Assembly (NCBI GenBank): GCA_014376915.1 | Contig: JACMQP010000135.1 | Coordinates: forward strand, 1 to 7,718 | Length of the DNA stretch: 7,718 nucleotides | Source: Ramlibacter sp. | GTDB taxonomy: Bacteria > Pseudomonadota > Gammaproteobacteria > Burkholderiales > Burkholderiaceae | Direction: 5' to 3' | Shown: piece after piece, positions 1 to 5,684 of the stretch | Layout of the letters: every line of letters begins with the position of its first letter | Position numbering within the stretch: position 1 is the first letter of the stretch | Position numbers and translations under genes: made by a program | Notes under the pieces: generated by a model | What the model was told of the DNA's origin: nothing | Seen by the model: only the letters and a program-made list of their open reading frames with translations | Database searches by the model: none

Positions 1-180
1 ATCGCCCACCGCCTGTCGACCATCGAGCACGCCGACCGGATCCTGGTGATGAGCGCCGGCAAGATCGTCGAGGAAGGCTCGCACGCCGGCCTGTTGCGCA
101 GCAACGGCCACTACGCGCGGCTGTACAACCTGGCCGTGTCCAGCGACCTCGACAGCTCGCAGGAAAGCATCCTCGAATGA
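1..180 (+). CDS. MsbA-like ABC exporter, C-terminal end (partial)
   Basis: Only the last 59 residues are in the window; the reading frame is open from base 1 to a TGA at 178-180. The fragment opens with [14 protein letters not shown], the H-loop (switch histidine) region of an ABC-transporter ATPase domain, followed by the usual VEEGSH and LL..GHYARLY tail. The layout and wording resemble the end of MsbA, the fused membrane/ATPase half-transporter that flips lipid A-core across the inner membrane, but other exporters of this subfamily end in the same way, so the symbol is left open. The last 15 or so residues are polar and acidic and specific to this protein. The next gene starts inside the stop codon (ATGA), so the exporter and the glycosyltransferase are almost certainly cotranscribed, which fits a role in LPS or another glycolipid. 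The Walker motifs and membrane domain lie upstream, outside the window. Confidence 0.88.
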   Translation: MAHRLSTIEHADRILVMSAGKIVEEGSHAGLLRSNGHYARLYNLAVSSDLDSSQESILE

Positions 181-1052
181 GCCGCGTCTCGATCAGCGGC
201 TTTACCTTCATCCGCAATGGCGTGATGCTGGGTTTTCCGTTCGTGGAGGCGATCCGCTCGCTGCTGCCGCTGGTCGACGAGTTCGTCGTCGCCGTCGGCA
301 AGAGCGACGACGACACGCTGGAGCGGGTGCACGCCATCGGTGACCCGAAGATCCGGATCATCCAAACGGTGTGGAACGAGAAGATGGGCGACCGGGGCTT
401 CGTCTACGCCCAGCAGAAGATGATCGCGCAGTACGCCTGCACCGGCGACTGGGCCTTCTATCTCGAAGGCGACGAGTGCGTCCACGAGAACGAACTCGAT
501 GCGATCCGCGCCGCGGTTGAGCGGCACCACGGCAATCCGGCGGTGGAAGCGCTGGTGTTCGACTACCTGCATTTCTACGGCACGCCGCAGTACGTGTCGG
601 TCAGCCCGGGCTGGTACCGGCGCGAGTGCCGGCTGATCCGCAACACCATCCGCAGCTATGCGCCCGACGGCCAGTACTGGCTGGTGACCAGCGAGCACAA
701 GCGGCCGCGCAATCCGCACGCCGCGCTGGCCGGCGCCCACATCTACCACTACGGCTGGGTGCGCAAGGTTGAACAGATGCAGGCCAAGCTGGACCAGGTG
801 GCCAGGTACTGGGCCGGCTCGCAGGTGATGCAGATCGACTATGCGAACTTCGACCCTCAGGCCGTGACGCCATTCCAGGGCACGCACCCTGCGGCGATGG
901 CGCACTGGCTGGCGACCCAGGCCGAGCAGCACATTGCCTTCAACCCCGACTACCAGCTCACGCCCAAGGAGCGCAAGTACCGGCTCTCGATGAAGCTGGA
1001 AAAGCTCACGGGCCTGGACTTCAGCCGCAAGCATTTCAAGCTGGTGGCTTGA
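177..1052 (+). CDS. Glycosyltransferase, GT2-like (GT-A fold)
   Basis: A 291-residue protein without signal peptide or membrane segment, so probably a cytosolic or membrane-peripheral enzyme. The N-terminus is of GT-A type: a strand-turn start ([11 protein letters not shown], residues 5-14), a helix, then a strand reading [14 protein letters not shown] (36-49) that resembles the nucleotide-sugar binding segment of GT2 enzymes. FYLEGDE (94-100) sits where the metal-binding DxD/DADE motif is expected, with Glu97-Gly98-Asp99 in place of a strict DxD. The C-terminal half carries [12 protein letters not shown] (145-156) and [10 protein letters not shown] (188-197), typical of acceptor-side segments in uncharacterised family members. 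The ATG overlaps the exporter's TGA (ATGA); the nearest AGGA is at 161-164, about 12 bases upstream, so coupled translation is likely. The neighbouring exporter, deacetylase and GT4 gene suggest addition of a sugar to LPS core or a related glycan. Donor and acceptor cannot be read from the sequence. Confidence 0.85.
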   Translation: MSRVSISGFTFIRNGVMLGFPFVEAIRSLLPLVDEFVVAVGKSDDDTLERVHAIGDPKIRIIQTVWNEKMGDRGFVYAQQKMIAQYACTGDWAFYLEGDECVHENELDAIRAAVERHHGNPAVEALVFDYLHFYGTPQYVSVSPGWYRRECRLIRNTIRSYAPDGQYWLVTSEHKRPRNPHAALAGAHIYHYGWVRKVEQMQAKLDQVARYWAGSQVMQIDYANFDPQAVTPFQGTHPAAMAHWLATQAEQHIAFNPDYQLTPKERKYRLSMKLEKLTGLDFSRKHFKLVA

Positions 1053-1056
1053 TCTC

Positions 1057-1088
1057 GCAGGCAGCCTGCACCCTTGCGATGAGGGTGC
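1057..1088. terminator. Inverted repeats in the convergent gap (possible bidirectional terminator)
   Basis: The 66-bp gap between the two convergent genes holds two adjoining inverted repeats. The first is GCAGG (1057-1061) and CCTGC (1065-1069) around a 3-base loop. The second is GCACCCT (1068-1074) and AGGGTGC (1082-1088) around a 7-base loop, 7 perfect pairs and one possible T-G wobble. They share bases 1068-1069, so they cannot both form fully. Position between converging genes suits a shared transcription end. Neither strand has a T-run after the stem, so this is not a classical intrinsic terminator. Confidence 0.35.
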
Positions 1089-1118
1089 CAGACCGGCCGC
1101 TCAGGTTGGCGTAGCGCT

Positions 1119-2273
1119 TCACTTCGCCGCGGTGATGCTGGCGCGGTACAGCCGCTCATAGCCCTCCGCAGCGCGTTCCCAGTCGTGGTCGCGGGCGAAC
1201 TTGCGGGCCTGGCTGGCCAGGCGCTGGCGCAGCGGATCGTCGGCGAGGACGCGACGCACGGCCTCGGCCAGCGCCTTCGCGTCGCGCGGATCGGTCAGCA
1301 GCAGCGCTTCGCGGCCATCGCGCAACAAGGTGGAAATTCCGCATCGCGCGGGCCCGCTGACCACCACCGGCAAGCCGTAGGCCAGCGCCTCGAGCACGAC
1401 CATCGCAAAGGTGTCCTCCAGGGTCGGATGCACCAGCATGTCGGCCGCCTGGTAGGCCAGCGCCAGCCGATCGATCGCGCCCAGGAAGTGCACCTGCTGG
1501 GAGACACCGAGCGCCGCGGCGATGTCGCTGAAGCGCCGCTGCTGGCCCGGGTGGCCGACCACCACCAGCTGCAAGTCGCGCGGCAGCAGCGCCAGCGCTT
1601 CCAGCAGCGTGGCCAGCCCCTTTCGCGCGTAGTCGTTCGCGACAAACAACAGCAGCCGGGCGCCGGCCGGCAGGCCCAGTTCGCGGCGGGCCGTGGCCGG
1701 GTCCCAGCCGGGCTCGGGCATGGCCACGCCCGGCGTGACGACGGACATCGCACCCGCGGCATGCGGATAGGCGGCGACCGCGTCGGCCTGCAGGCTGGAC
1801 GAGGTCAGCACCACTTGCTGGCCGGGCCGCTGCCGGAAGCGCGCGCCCTCGAGCCACAGGTAGGTCAGCAACCGCGGGCTGGTGGCGATCTTCAGCCAGC
1901 GCAGCGCCCGCCGCCAGCCGGTGCGGCCGGCGAGCAGGTTGTGGCGCACCGGCCTGACATGAATGGTCTGCACGCGGCCGTGCCAGCTGTTCTCGTGCGA
2001 ATGGACCACGTCGAAGCCCCGGCGCGTCGCCAGCCAGGTCGCCGTCGCGTACCAGAGCTGGTTGATCCAGCGCGGCTTGGCCAACGGACTGGAGACGCGG
2101 TGGTAGGTCACGCCCGGCCACTGGTGCGCGATCTGCTGCGCGAACACATGGATCTCGTGGCGCGCGGCGAGCTGCTCCACCAGCCGGATCGAATAGCTTT
2201 CGGCCCCGCCGCCGCTGCTGCTGAACACGCGGTTCAACACCGCCACCCGCAGTCGCCGGGCGGGCCCACTCAT
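1119..2273 (-). CDS. Glycosyltransferase family 4
   Basis: A 384-residue GT-B enzyme that would transfer a sugar from an activated donor to a growing glycan at the cytosolic face of the inner membrane. The N-terminal domain starts with a short strand and a glycine-rich loop, SSSGGGAES (18-26), then FDVVHSHEN (87-95). The C-terminal donor domain has VTPGV (179-183), LLLFVANDYARKGL (207-220), LVVVGH (236-241), VHFLGAID (261-268) and the nucleotide-sugar segment HPTLEDTFAMVVLEALAYG (282-300). In the usual E-x7-E pair the first acid is Asp287 and the second Glu295, a variant seen in part of the family. I chose the ATG at 2273 because it overlaps the deacetylase stop (ATGA) and has GGAAG 5 bases before it; the frame extends 14 codons further upstream but into the deacetylase gene. 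It is the last gene of the minus-strand block. Acceptor and sugar are unknown; LPS core or exopolysaccharide is inferred from the neighbours. Confidence 0.92.
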   Translation of the reverse strand: MSGPARRLRVAVLNRVFSSSGGGAESYSIRLVEQLAARHEIHVFAQQIAHQWPGVTYHRVSSPLAKPRWINQLWYATATWLATRRGFDVVHSHENSWHGRVQTIHVRPVRHNLLAGRTGWRRALRWLKIATSPRLLTYLWLEGARFRQRPGQQVVLTSSSLQADAVAAYPHAAGAMSVVTPGVAMPEPGWDPATARRELGLPAGARLLLFVANDYARKGLATLLEALALLPRDLQLVVVGHPGQQRRFSDIAAALGVSQQVHFLGAIDRLALAYQAADMLVHPTLEDTFAMVVLEALAYGLPVVVSGPARCGISTLLRDGREALLLTDPRDAKALAEAVRRVLADDPLRQRLASQARKFARDHDWERAAEGYERLYRASITAAK

Positions 2274-2998
2274 TGCCGCTTCCGGTCTTCGTAGCCGGTC
2301 GCCAGCTTCAGCCACAGCACCGGCAGCGTCGTCGAACGCAGCACCGGCACCCGTGGCAGCTCGAACAAGTCGTCGCCCGCGAGCGCCCGCGAACGCTGCG
2401 TGGTGGTCGCGGTGCGATAACCGACGGCCTTCGCCATGGCGGCGTGCTTGTGCTCGTGCGAGCCGTACGGATAGCAGAAGTGGCGCACTTCCGCCTCCAC
2501 CCGGTGCTCCAGTTCCCGCTTGCAGCCAGCGATTTCCTGGAACGCCGTCGAATCGTCGGCCTGCCGCAGGTCCACGTGGTTACGGGTATGCGCACCGATT
2601 TCCTGCCCGCCGGCCACCCAGGCCCTGAGCTGCGCGGCGTCCATCAGCTGCCGGGCCGGGATGCCCTTGCCGTGGTCCCAGACATTGGAGCCGCCCATCT
2701 GCCCGCTGACCACGTAGCAGGTGGCGGAAAATCCGTGCCGCGTCAGCACCGGCAGCGCGTGCTGCAGGTTGTTGACGTAGCCGTCGTCCAGCGTGATGCC
2801 CACCACACGGCCCCGCCTCTCGCCGCGCAGGTAGGGCTCCAGCGCCGTCATCGAAAGGCCGCGGTAACCCAGTGCCTTGAGCAGGCCCATCTGCCGCGCG
2901 AACGCGGCGGGCGACACCACCAGGCTGCGGAACGGCGTGCCTTTCTCAGGCGGCGTTTCCACTTGGTGGTAGGTCAGGATCGGGATCGGCGGACGCAT
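2270..2998 (-). CDS. Polysaccharide deacetylase (NodB homology, CE4), cytosolic
   Basis: A 242-residue single-domain deacetylase of the NodB/CE4 family, which removes N- or O-acetyl groups from sugars with a metal ion. It begins with PIPILTYHQV (4-13), typical of the family. Motif 1 is TLDDGY (69-74), giving the catalytic Asp71 and metal ligand Asp72; motif 2 is HTRNH (137-141), the two metal-binding histidines; motif 3 is CYPYGS (175-180), with no arginine before the PY. All three metal ligands are present, so it should be active. There is no signal peptide or membrane anchor, so it probably acts in the cytosol on a lipid-linked or nucleotide-linked sugar, not on peptidoglycan or secreted polymer. 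Its stop overlaps the start of the GT4 gene, implying paired function. The ATG at 2998 is chosen because the open frame further upstream lies antisense-phase inside rng and shows no family similarity. No clear Shine-Dalgarno precedes it; a hairpin repeat lies just upstream. Confidence 0.92.
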   Translation of the reverse strand: MRPPIPILTYHQVETPPEKGTPFRSLVVSPAAFARQMGLLKALGYRGLSMTALEPYLRGERRGRVVGITLDDGYVNNLQHALPVLTRHGFSATCYVVSGQMGGSNVWDHGKGIPARQLMDAAQLRAWVAGGQEIGAHTRNHVDLRQADDSTAFQEIAGCKRELEHRVEAEVRHFCYPYGSHEHKHAAMAKAVGYRTATTTQRSRALAGDDLFELPRVPVLRSTTLPVLWLKLATGYEDRKRQ

Positions 2999-3011
2999 TG
3001 ACGTTTGAACG

Positions 3012-3053
3012 GTTGAGGACAGGGCAAGCCTGGCTTGGTCTGTCCCGCAAAAT
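3012..3053 (-). repeat. Stop-anchored hairpin repeat, copy 1 (3' of rng)
   Basis: The first of two matching elements. Written on the + strand it has a left arm GTTGAGGACAG (3012-3022), a 14-base centre and a right arm GGTCTGTCCCGCAAAAT (3037-3053). It folds: GGACAG (3017-3022) pairs with CTGTCC (3040-3045), and inside it CAAGC (3025-3029) pairs with GCTTG (3033-3037), leaving a 3-base loop, with one G-T wobble and one G-G mismatch between the two stems. On the coding (minus) strand it starts 4 bases after the rng stop and ends before the deacetylase ATG. T residues precede the stem instead of following it, so it is not an intrinsic terminator. It looks like a REP-type palindromic element. Confidence 0.7.
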
Positions 3054-3057
3054 TGAA

Positions 3058-4533
3058 CTAAAGCAACACGATGTCGTATTGCTCCTGGCCCATCGCGCTT
3101 TCGCTCTGCAGCGAGACCGGCTTGCCGATGAACTCCGACAGGCCGGCCAGGTGCTGGCTCTCCTCGTCCAGGAACAGCTCGATCACCTTGGGCGAGGCGA
3201 CGACGCGGTATTCGCGCGGGTTGAACTGGCGGGCTTCCCGCAGGATCTCGCGCAGGATGTCGTAGCAGACGCTGCGCGCGGTCTTGACCGTGCCTTTGCC
3301 CTGGCAGGCCTCGCACGGCTCGCAAAGCATGTGGGCCAGCGATTCGCGGGTGCGCTTGCGCGTCATCTCGACCAGCCCCAGCTGCGAGAAACCGCCCGAC
3401 ATGGTCTTGACCCGGTCCCGCGCCAGCTGCTTGCGGAACTCCGCCAGCACGGCTTCCCGGTGGTCTTCCCGGCCCATGTCGATGAAGTCCACGATGATGA
3501 TGCCGCCCAGATTGCGCAGCCGCAGCTGCCGCGCAATCGCCTGCGCCGCCTCGAGGTTGGTCTTGAAGATGGTGTCGTCGAAGTTGCGGGCGCCGACGAA
3601 GGCACCGGTGTTGACATCCACCGTGGTGAGCGCCTCGGTCTGGTCGACGATCAGGTAGCCGCCGGACTTGAGGTCCACCCGCTTGCCCAGCGCCTTGGCG
3701 ATCTCCTCGTCGATCGAGAACAGGTCGAAGATCGGCCGCTCGCCCTTGTACAGCGCCAGCCGTTCGGCCGCCGACGGCATGAATTCCTGGGCGAAGGCCT
3801 GGAGCATCGCGAACTGCTCTTTCGAGTCGAGCCGGATGGCTTGCGTCTCCTCGCTCACCAGGTCGCGCAACACGCGCTGCAGCAGGTTCAGGTCCTGGTG
3901 CAGCAGCGACGTCGGCGGCAGCCGCTTGGCCGCGTCGCTGATGCGCTCCCAGGTCTTGCGCAGGTAGGCGATGTCTTCGGCCAGTTCGGCGTCGCTCGCA
4001 TCTTCGCCGTTGGTGCGCAGGATGAAGCCGCCGCCGGCCGCTCCCACCAGCTTCTGCAACCGTCCGCGCAGCGCGTCGCGCTGGTCGGTGGGAATCTTCT
4101 GCGAGACGCCGACGTGGTCGTCCTGCGGCAGAAAGACCAGCAGGCGGCCGGCGATGCTGATCTGGGTGGACAGCCGCGCGCCCTTGGTGCCGATCGGGTC
4201 CTTGATCACCTGCACCATCAGCGCCTGGCCCTCGAACACCTGCTTCTCGATCGGAACCTGGGGCGCGCTGTTGCGCACGAACCCGGGCGGCTCGCCTTCG
4301 GGCTGGCGGTGCCAGACGTCGGCGACGTGCAGGAACGCCGCGCGCTCCAGCCCGATGTCGATGAAGGCCGACTGCATGCCTGGCAGCACCCGCGCCACCT
4401 TGCCCAGGTAGACGTTGCTGACCAGGCCCCGCTCCAGCGTGCGTTCGACGTGCAGTTCCTGCACCGCTCCGTTCTCGACGACGGCCACCCGCGTTTCCTG
4501 CGGCGACCAGTTGATCAGGATGTCCTGCTGCAT
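3058..4533 (-). CDS. rng: Ribonuclease G (RNase E/G family)
   Basis: A 491-residue endoribonuclease that in related bacteria matures the 5' end of 16S rRNA and cleaves some mRNAs at single-stranded AU-rich sites with a preference for 5'-monophosphate. Order of domains: an S1 RNA-binding domain (about 37-125, GLVSNVYLGKVARVLPGMQS then AFIDIG), an RNase H-like and sensor region, and the catalytic DNase I-like core. The catalytic motif VDVN (305-308) supplies Asp306 and Asn308, and IIIVDFIDM (345-353) supplies Asp349; these correspond to Asp303, Asn305 and Asp346 of E. coli RNase E. A cysteine cluster at 404, 407 and 410 includes the Zn-link position. The length equals that of E. coli RNase G (about 489) and the long disordered tail of RNase E is absent. 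The maf-rng order is shared with E. coli, but yhdP does not follow. AGG lies 4 bases before the ATG. Hairpin repeats sit on both sides of the gene. Confidence 0.97.
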   Translation of the reverse strand: MQQDILINWSPQETRVAVVENGAVQELHVERTLERGLVSNVYLGKVARVLPGMQSAFIDIGLERAAFLHVADVWHRQPEGEPPGFVRNSAPQVPIEKQVFEGQALMVQVIKDPIGTKGARLSTQISIAGRLLVFLPQDDHVGVSQKIPTDQRDALRGRLQKLVGAAGGGFILRTNGEDASDAELAEDIAYLRKTWERISDAAKRLPPTSLLHQDLNLLQRVLRDLVSEETQAIRLDSKEQFAMLQAFAQEFMPSAAERLALYKGERPIFDLFSIDEEIAKALGKRVDLKSGGYLIVDQTEALTTVDVNTGAFVGARNFDDTIFKTNLEAAQAIARQLRLRNLGGIIIVDFIDMGREDHREAVLAEFRKQLARDRVKTMSGGFSQLGLVEMTRKRTRESLAHMLCEPCEACQGKGTVKTARSVCYDILREILREARQFNPREYRVVASPKVIELFLDEESQHLAGLSEFIGKPVSLQSESAMGQEQYDIVLL

Positions 4534-4545
4534 AAGACCTAGTCA

Positions 4546-4580
4546 GTTGAGGACAGAGCTGAAGGTCTGTCCCGCAAAAT
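4546..4580 (-). repeat. Stop-anchored hairpin repeat, copy 2 (3' of maf, 5' of rng)
   Basis: The second copy, in the same orientation as the one at 3012-3053. On the + strand the left arm GTTGAGGACAG (4546-4556) and the right arm GGTCTGTCCCGCAAAAT (4564-4580) are identical to copy 1, but the centre is 7 bases instead of 14 and unrelated. GGACAGA (4551-4557) pairs with TCTGTCC (4566-4572) around an 8-base loop. On the coding strand the element begins with the last base of the maf TGA and ends 12 bases before the rng ATG, so its hairpin would sit close to the rng ribosome-binding site (AGG at 4538-4540). Confidence 0.7.
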
Positions 4581-5182
4581 CAAAAGACTCCGCATGCATG
4601 CAGCAGTTGCGCTGTCTCATGCATGGGCAATCCCATGATGCCAGAGTAGGAGCCGCTGATCCGCGGGATGAACGCCGCGGCCCGGCCCTGCACCGCATAG
4701 GCACCGGCCTTGCCCATCGGCTCGCCGCTGGCCACGTAGGCCTGGATCTGGGCGCGGCTCATCGACGCGAACGTCACGCGCGATTCGCTCAGCGCCTCCA
4801 GCCGGCGCTGGCCGCTGGCAATGGCGACGGCCGTCAGCACGCGATGCGTGTGGCCGGCCAGCGCGCGCAGCATGCGGCCGGCATCGGGGCCGTCCTCGGG
4901 CTTGCCGTAAATCGTGCGACCCAGCGCCACGGTGGTGTCAGAGCACAGCACCGGCGCCGGTGGCAGCCTGCGTTGCCTGAGCCGCTCCAGCGCGGCATCG
5001 AGCTTGAGACCGGTGACCCGCCGCACATATGGCGCCGGCGCCTCGCCGGGCAGCACGGCCTCAATCGATTCGGTGTCCTCGCCGGCGTCGGGCAACAGCA
5101 GTTCGTAGGTCACCCCGAGCTGCTCGAGCAACTGGCGCCGGCGCGGGCTTTGCGAGGCGAGATAGATGAAAGAAGATGCCAT
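4580..5182 (-). CDS. maf: Maf/YhdE-family nucleotide pyrophosphatase
   Basis: A 200-residue house-cleaning enzyme of the Maf family, which hydrolyses non-canonical and some canonical nucleoside triphosphates (dTTP, UTP, 5-methyl-UTP and pseudo-UTP in studied YhdE-type members) to the monophosphate and pyrophosphate. The family signature is complete: YLASQSPRRRQLL (7-19), SDTTV (81-85) with the presumed catalytic Asp82, GKPED (93-97), GKAGAYAVQG (157-166) and GSYSGIMGLPMHET (177-190). Position directly before rng, as in E. coli, marks it as the YhdE type, not YceF. The start is uncertain. I prefer the ATG at 5182, since homologs begin at the MASS-like leader and E. coli YhdE has 197 residues; a GTG at 5224 would add 14 residues and overlap the rlmH stop by 8 bases. 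Neither has a well-spaced Shine-Dalgarno (GGAA abuts the ATG), so coupled translation from rlmH is plausible. Confidence 0.95.
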   Translation of the reverse strand: MASSFIYLASQSPRRRQLLEQLGVTYELLLPDAGEDTESIEAVLPGEAPAPYVRRVTGLKLDAALERLRQRRLPPAPVLCSDTTVALGRTIYGKPEDGPDAGRMLRALAGHTHRVLTAVAIASGQRRLEALSESRVTFASMSRAQIQAYVASGEPMGKAGAYAVQGRAAAFIPRISGSYSGIMGLPMHETAQLLHACGVF

Positions 5183-5216
5183 TTCCGGCGCGACGGAGGC
5201 CGGGATGGCGGTTGCG

Positions 5217-5684
5217 TCATTCACGGTGGTACGGATGGTTGGCGTTGATCGACCAGGCGCGATAGAGCTGCTCCACCAACAGCACCCGCACCATCGCGTG
5301 CGGCAGAGTCAGGTCGGACAGGCGGATGCGCTCGTGCGCGGCCTGCTTGAAGCCGGGATCCAGGCCGTCGGGCCCGCCGATCACCAGCGCCACGTCGTCG
5401 CTCGCCAGCTGCCAGTCCTTCAACTTGTTCGCCAGCGCCATCGTGGTGAGCGCCGTGCCGCGCTCGTCCAGCGCCACGATCCGCGTCCCGCGCGGAATCG
5501 CCGCCTCGATGCGTTCGCGCTCGGCGGCGTAGATCGTCTCCAGGGTTTTCGAGCCGCGTGGCTCGGTCTTGACGGCCTTCAGCTCCACTTTGAGCTCGGA
5601 CGGGAAGCGCTTGGCGTAGTCGTCCCAGGCGGTCTGGGTCCAGTCGGGCACCCGCTGGCCGACCGCCACCACGAACAACTTCAT
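5217..5684 (-). CDS. rlmH: 23S rRNA (pseudouridine-1915-N3)-methyltransferase RlmH
   Basis: A 155-residue SPOUT-class methyltransferase, the same size as E. coli RlmH (YbeA), which methylates pseudouridine 1915 in helix 69 of 23S rRNA on assembled 70S ribosomes using S-adenosylmethionine. It starts [15 protein letters not shown] as the family does. The S-adenosylmethionine-binding knot is visible as ALDERG (71-76), VIGGPDG (101-107) and the C-terminal [20 protein letters not shown] (128-147), ending NANHPYHRE. The ATG at 5684 overlaps the rsfS stop (ATGA). The open frame extends about 160 codons upstream, but that part overlaps rsfS out of phase and is not RlmH. The rsfS-rlmH pairing is conserved across many bacteria (ybeB-ybeA in E. 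coli). Confidence 0.97.
   Translation of the reverse strand: MKLFVVAVGQRVPDWTQTAWDDYAKRFPSELKVELKAVKTEPRGSKTLETIYAAERERIEAAIPRGTRIVALDERGTALTTMALANKLKDWQLASDDVALVIGGPDGLDPGFKQAAHERIRLSDLTLPHAMVRVLLVEQLYRAWSINANHPYHRE

Noticed and set aside
111..1034. A 307-codon open frame on the - strand antisense to the GT2-like gene
   Set aside because: It runs through the exporter tail and the glycosyltransferase with shadow-like composition; the + strand reading has the coherent fold and the ATGA junction.
1185..2294. A 369-codon open frame on the + strand antisense to the GT4 gene
   Set aside because: Gln/Arg/Gly/Ala-rich translation without family motifs; the minus-strand GT4 reading shows a full GT-B domain set.
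3012..3053. Hairpin 3' of rng as a rho-independent terminator
   Set aside because: On the coding strand the T-run precedes the stem and the following bases are TCAACC; on the other strand the stem is followed by CGCAAAAT. Neither gives a U-tract.
2999..3325. N-terminal extension of the deacetylase frame to 3325
   Set aside because: The added 109 residues lie inside rng in another phase, are Arg/Gly/Pro-rich and precede the natural family start at PIPILTYH.
2998..4542. A 514-codon open frame on the + strand antisense to rng
   Set aside because: It mirrors rng codons in a GC-rich genome, has a composition dominated by Leu, Ala, Arg, Gln, Asp and Val with no recognisable domain, and rng itself is complete with all catalytic residues.
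5183..5224. GTG at 5224 as the start of maf
   Set aside because: It adds 14 residues not expected in the family and has no Shine-Dalgarno; it cannot be fully excluded, since the preferred ATG at 5182 also lacks a well-spaced site.
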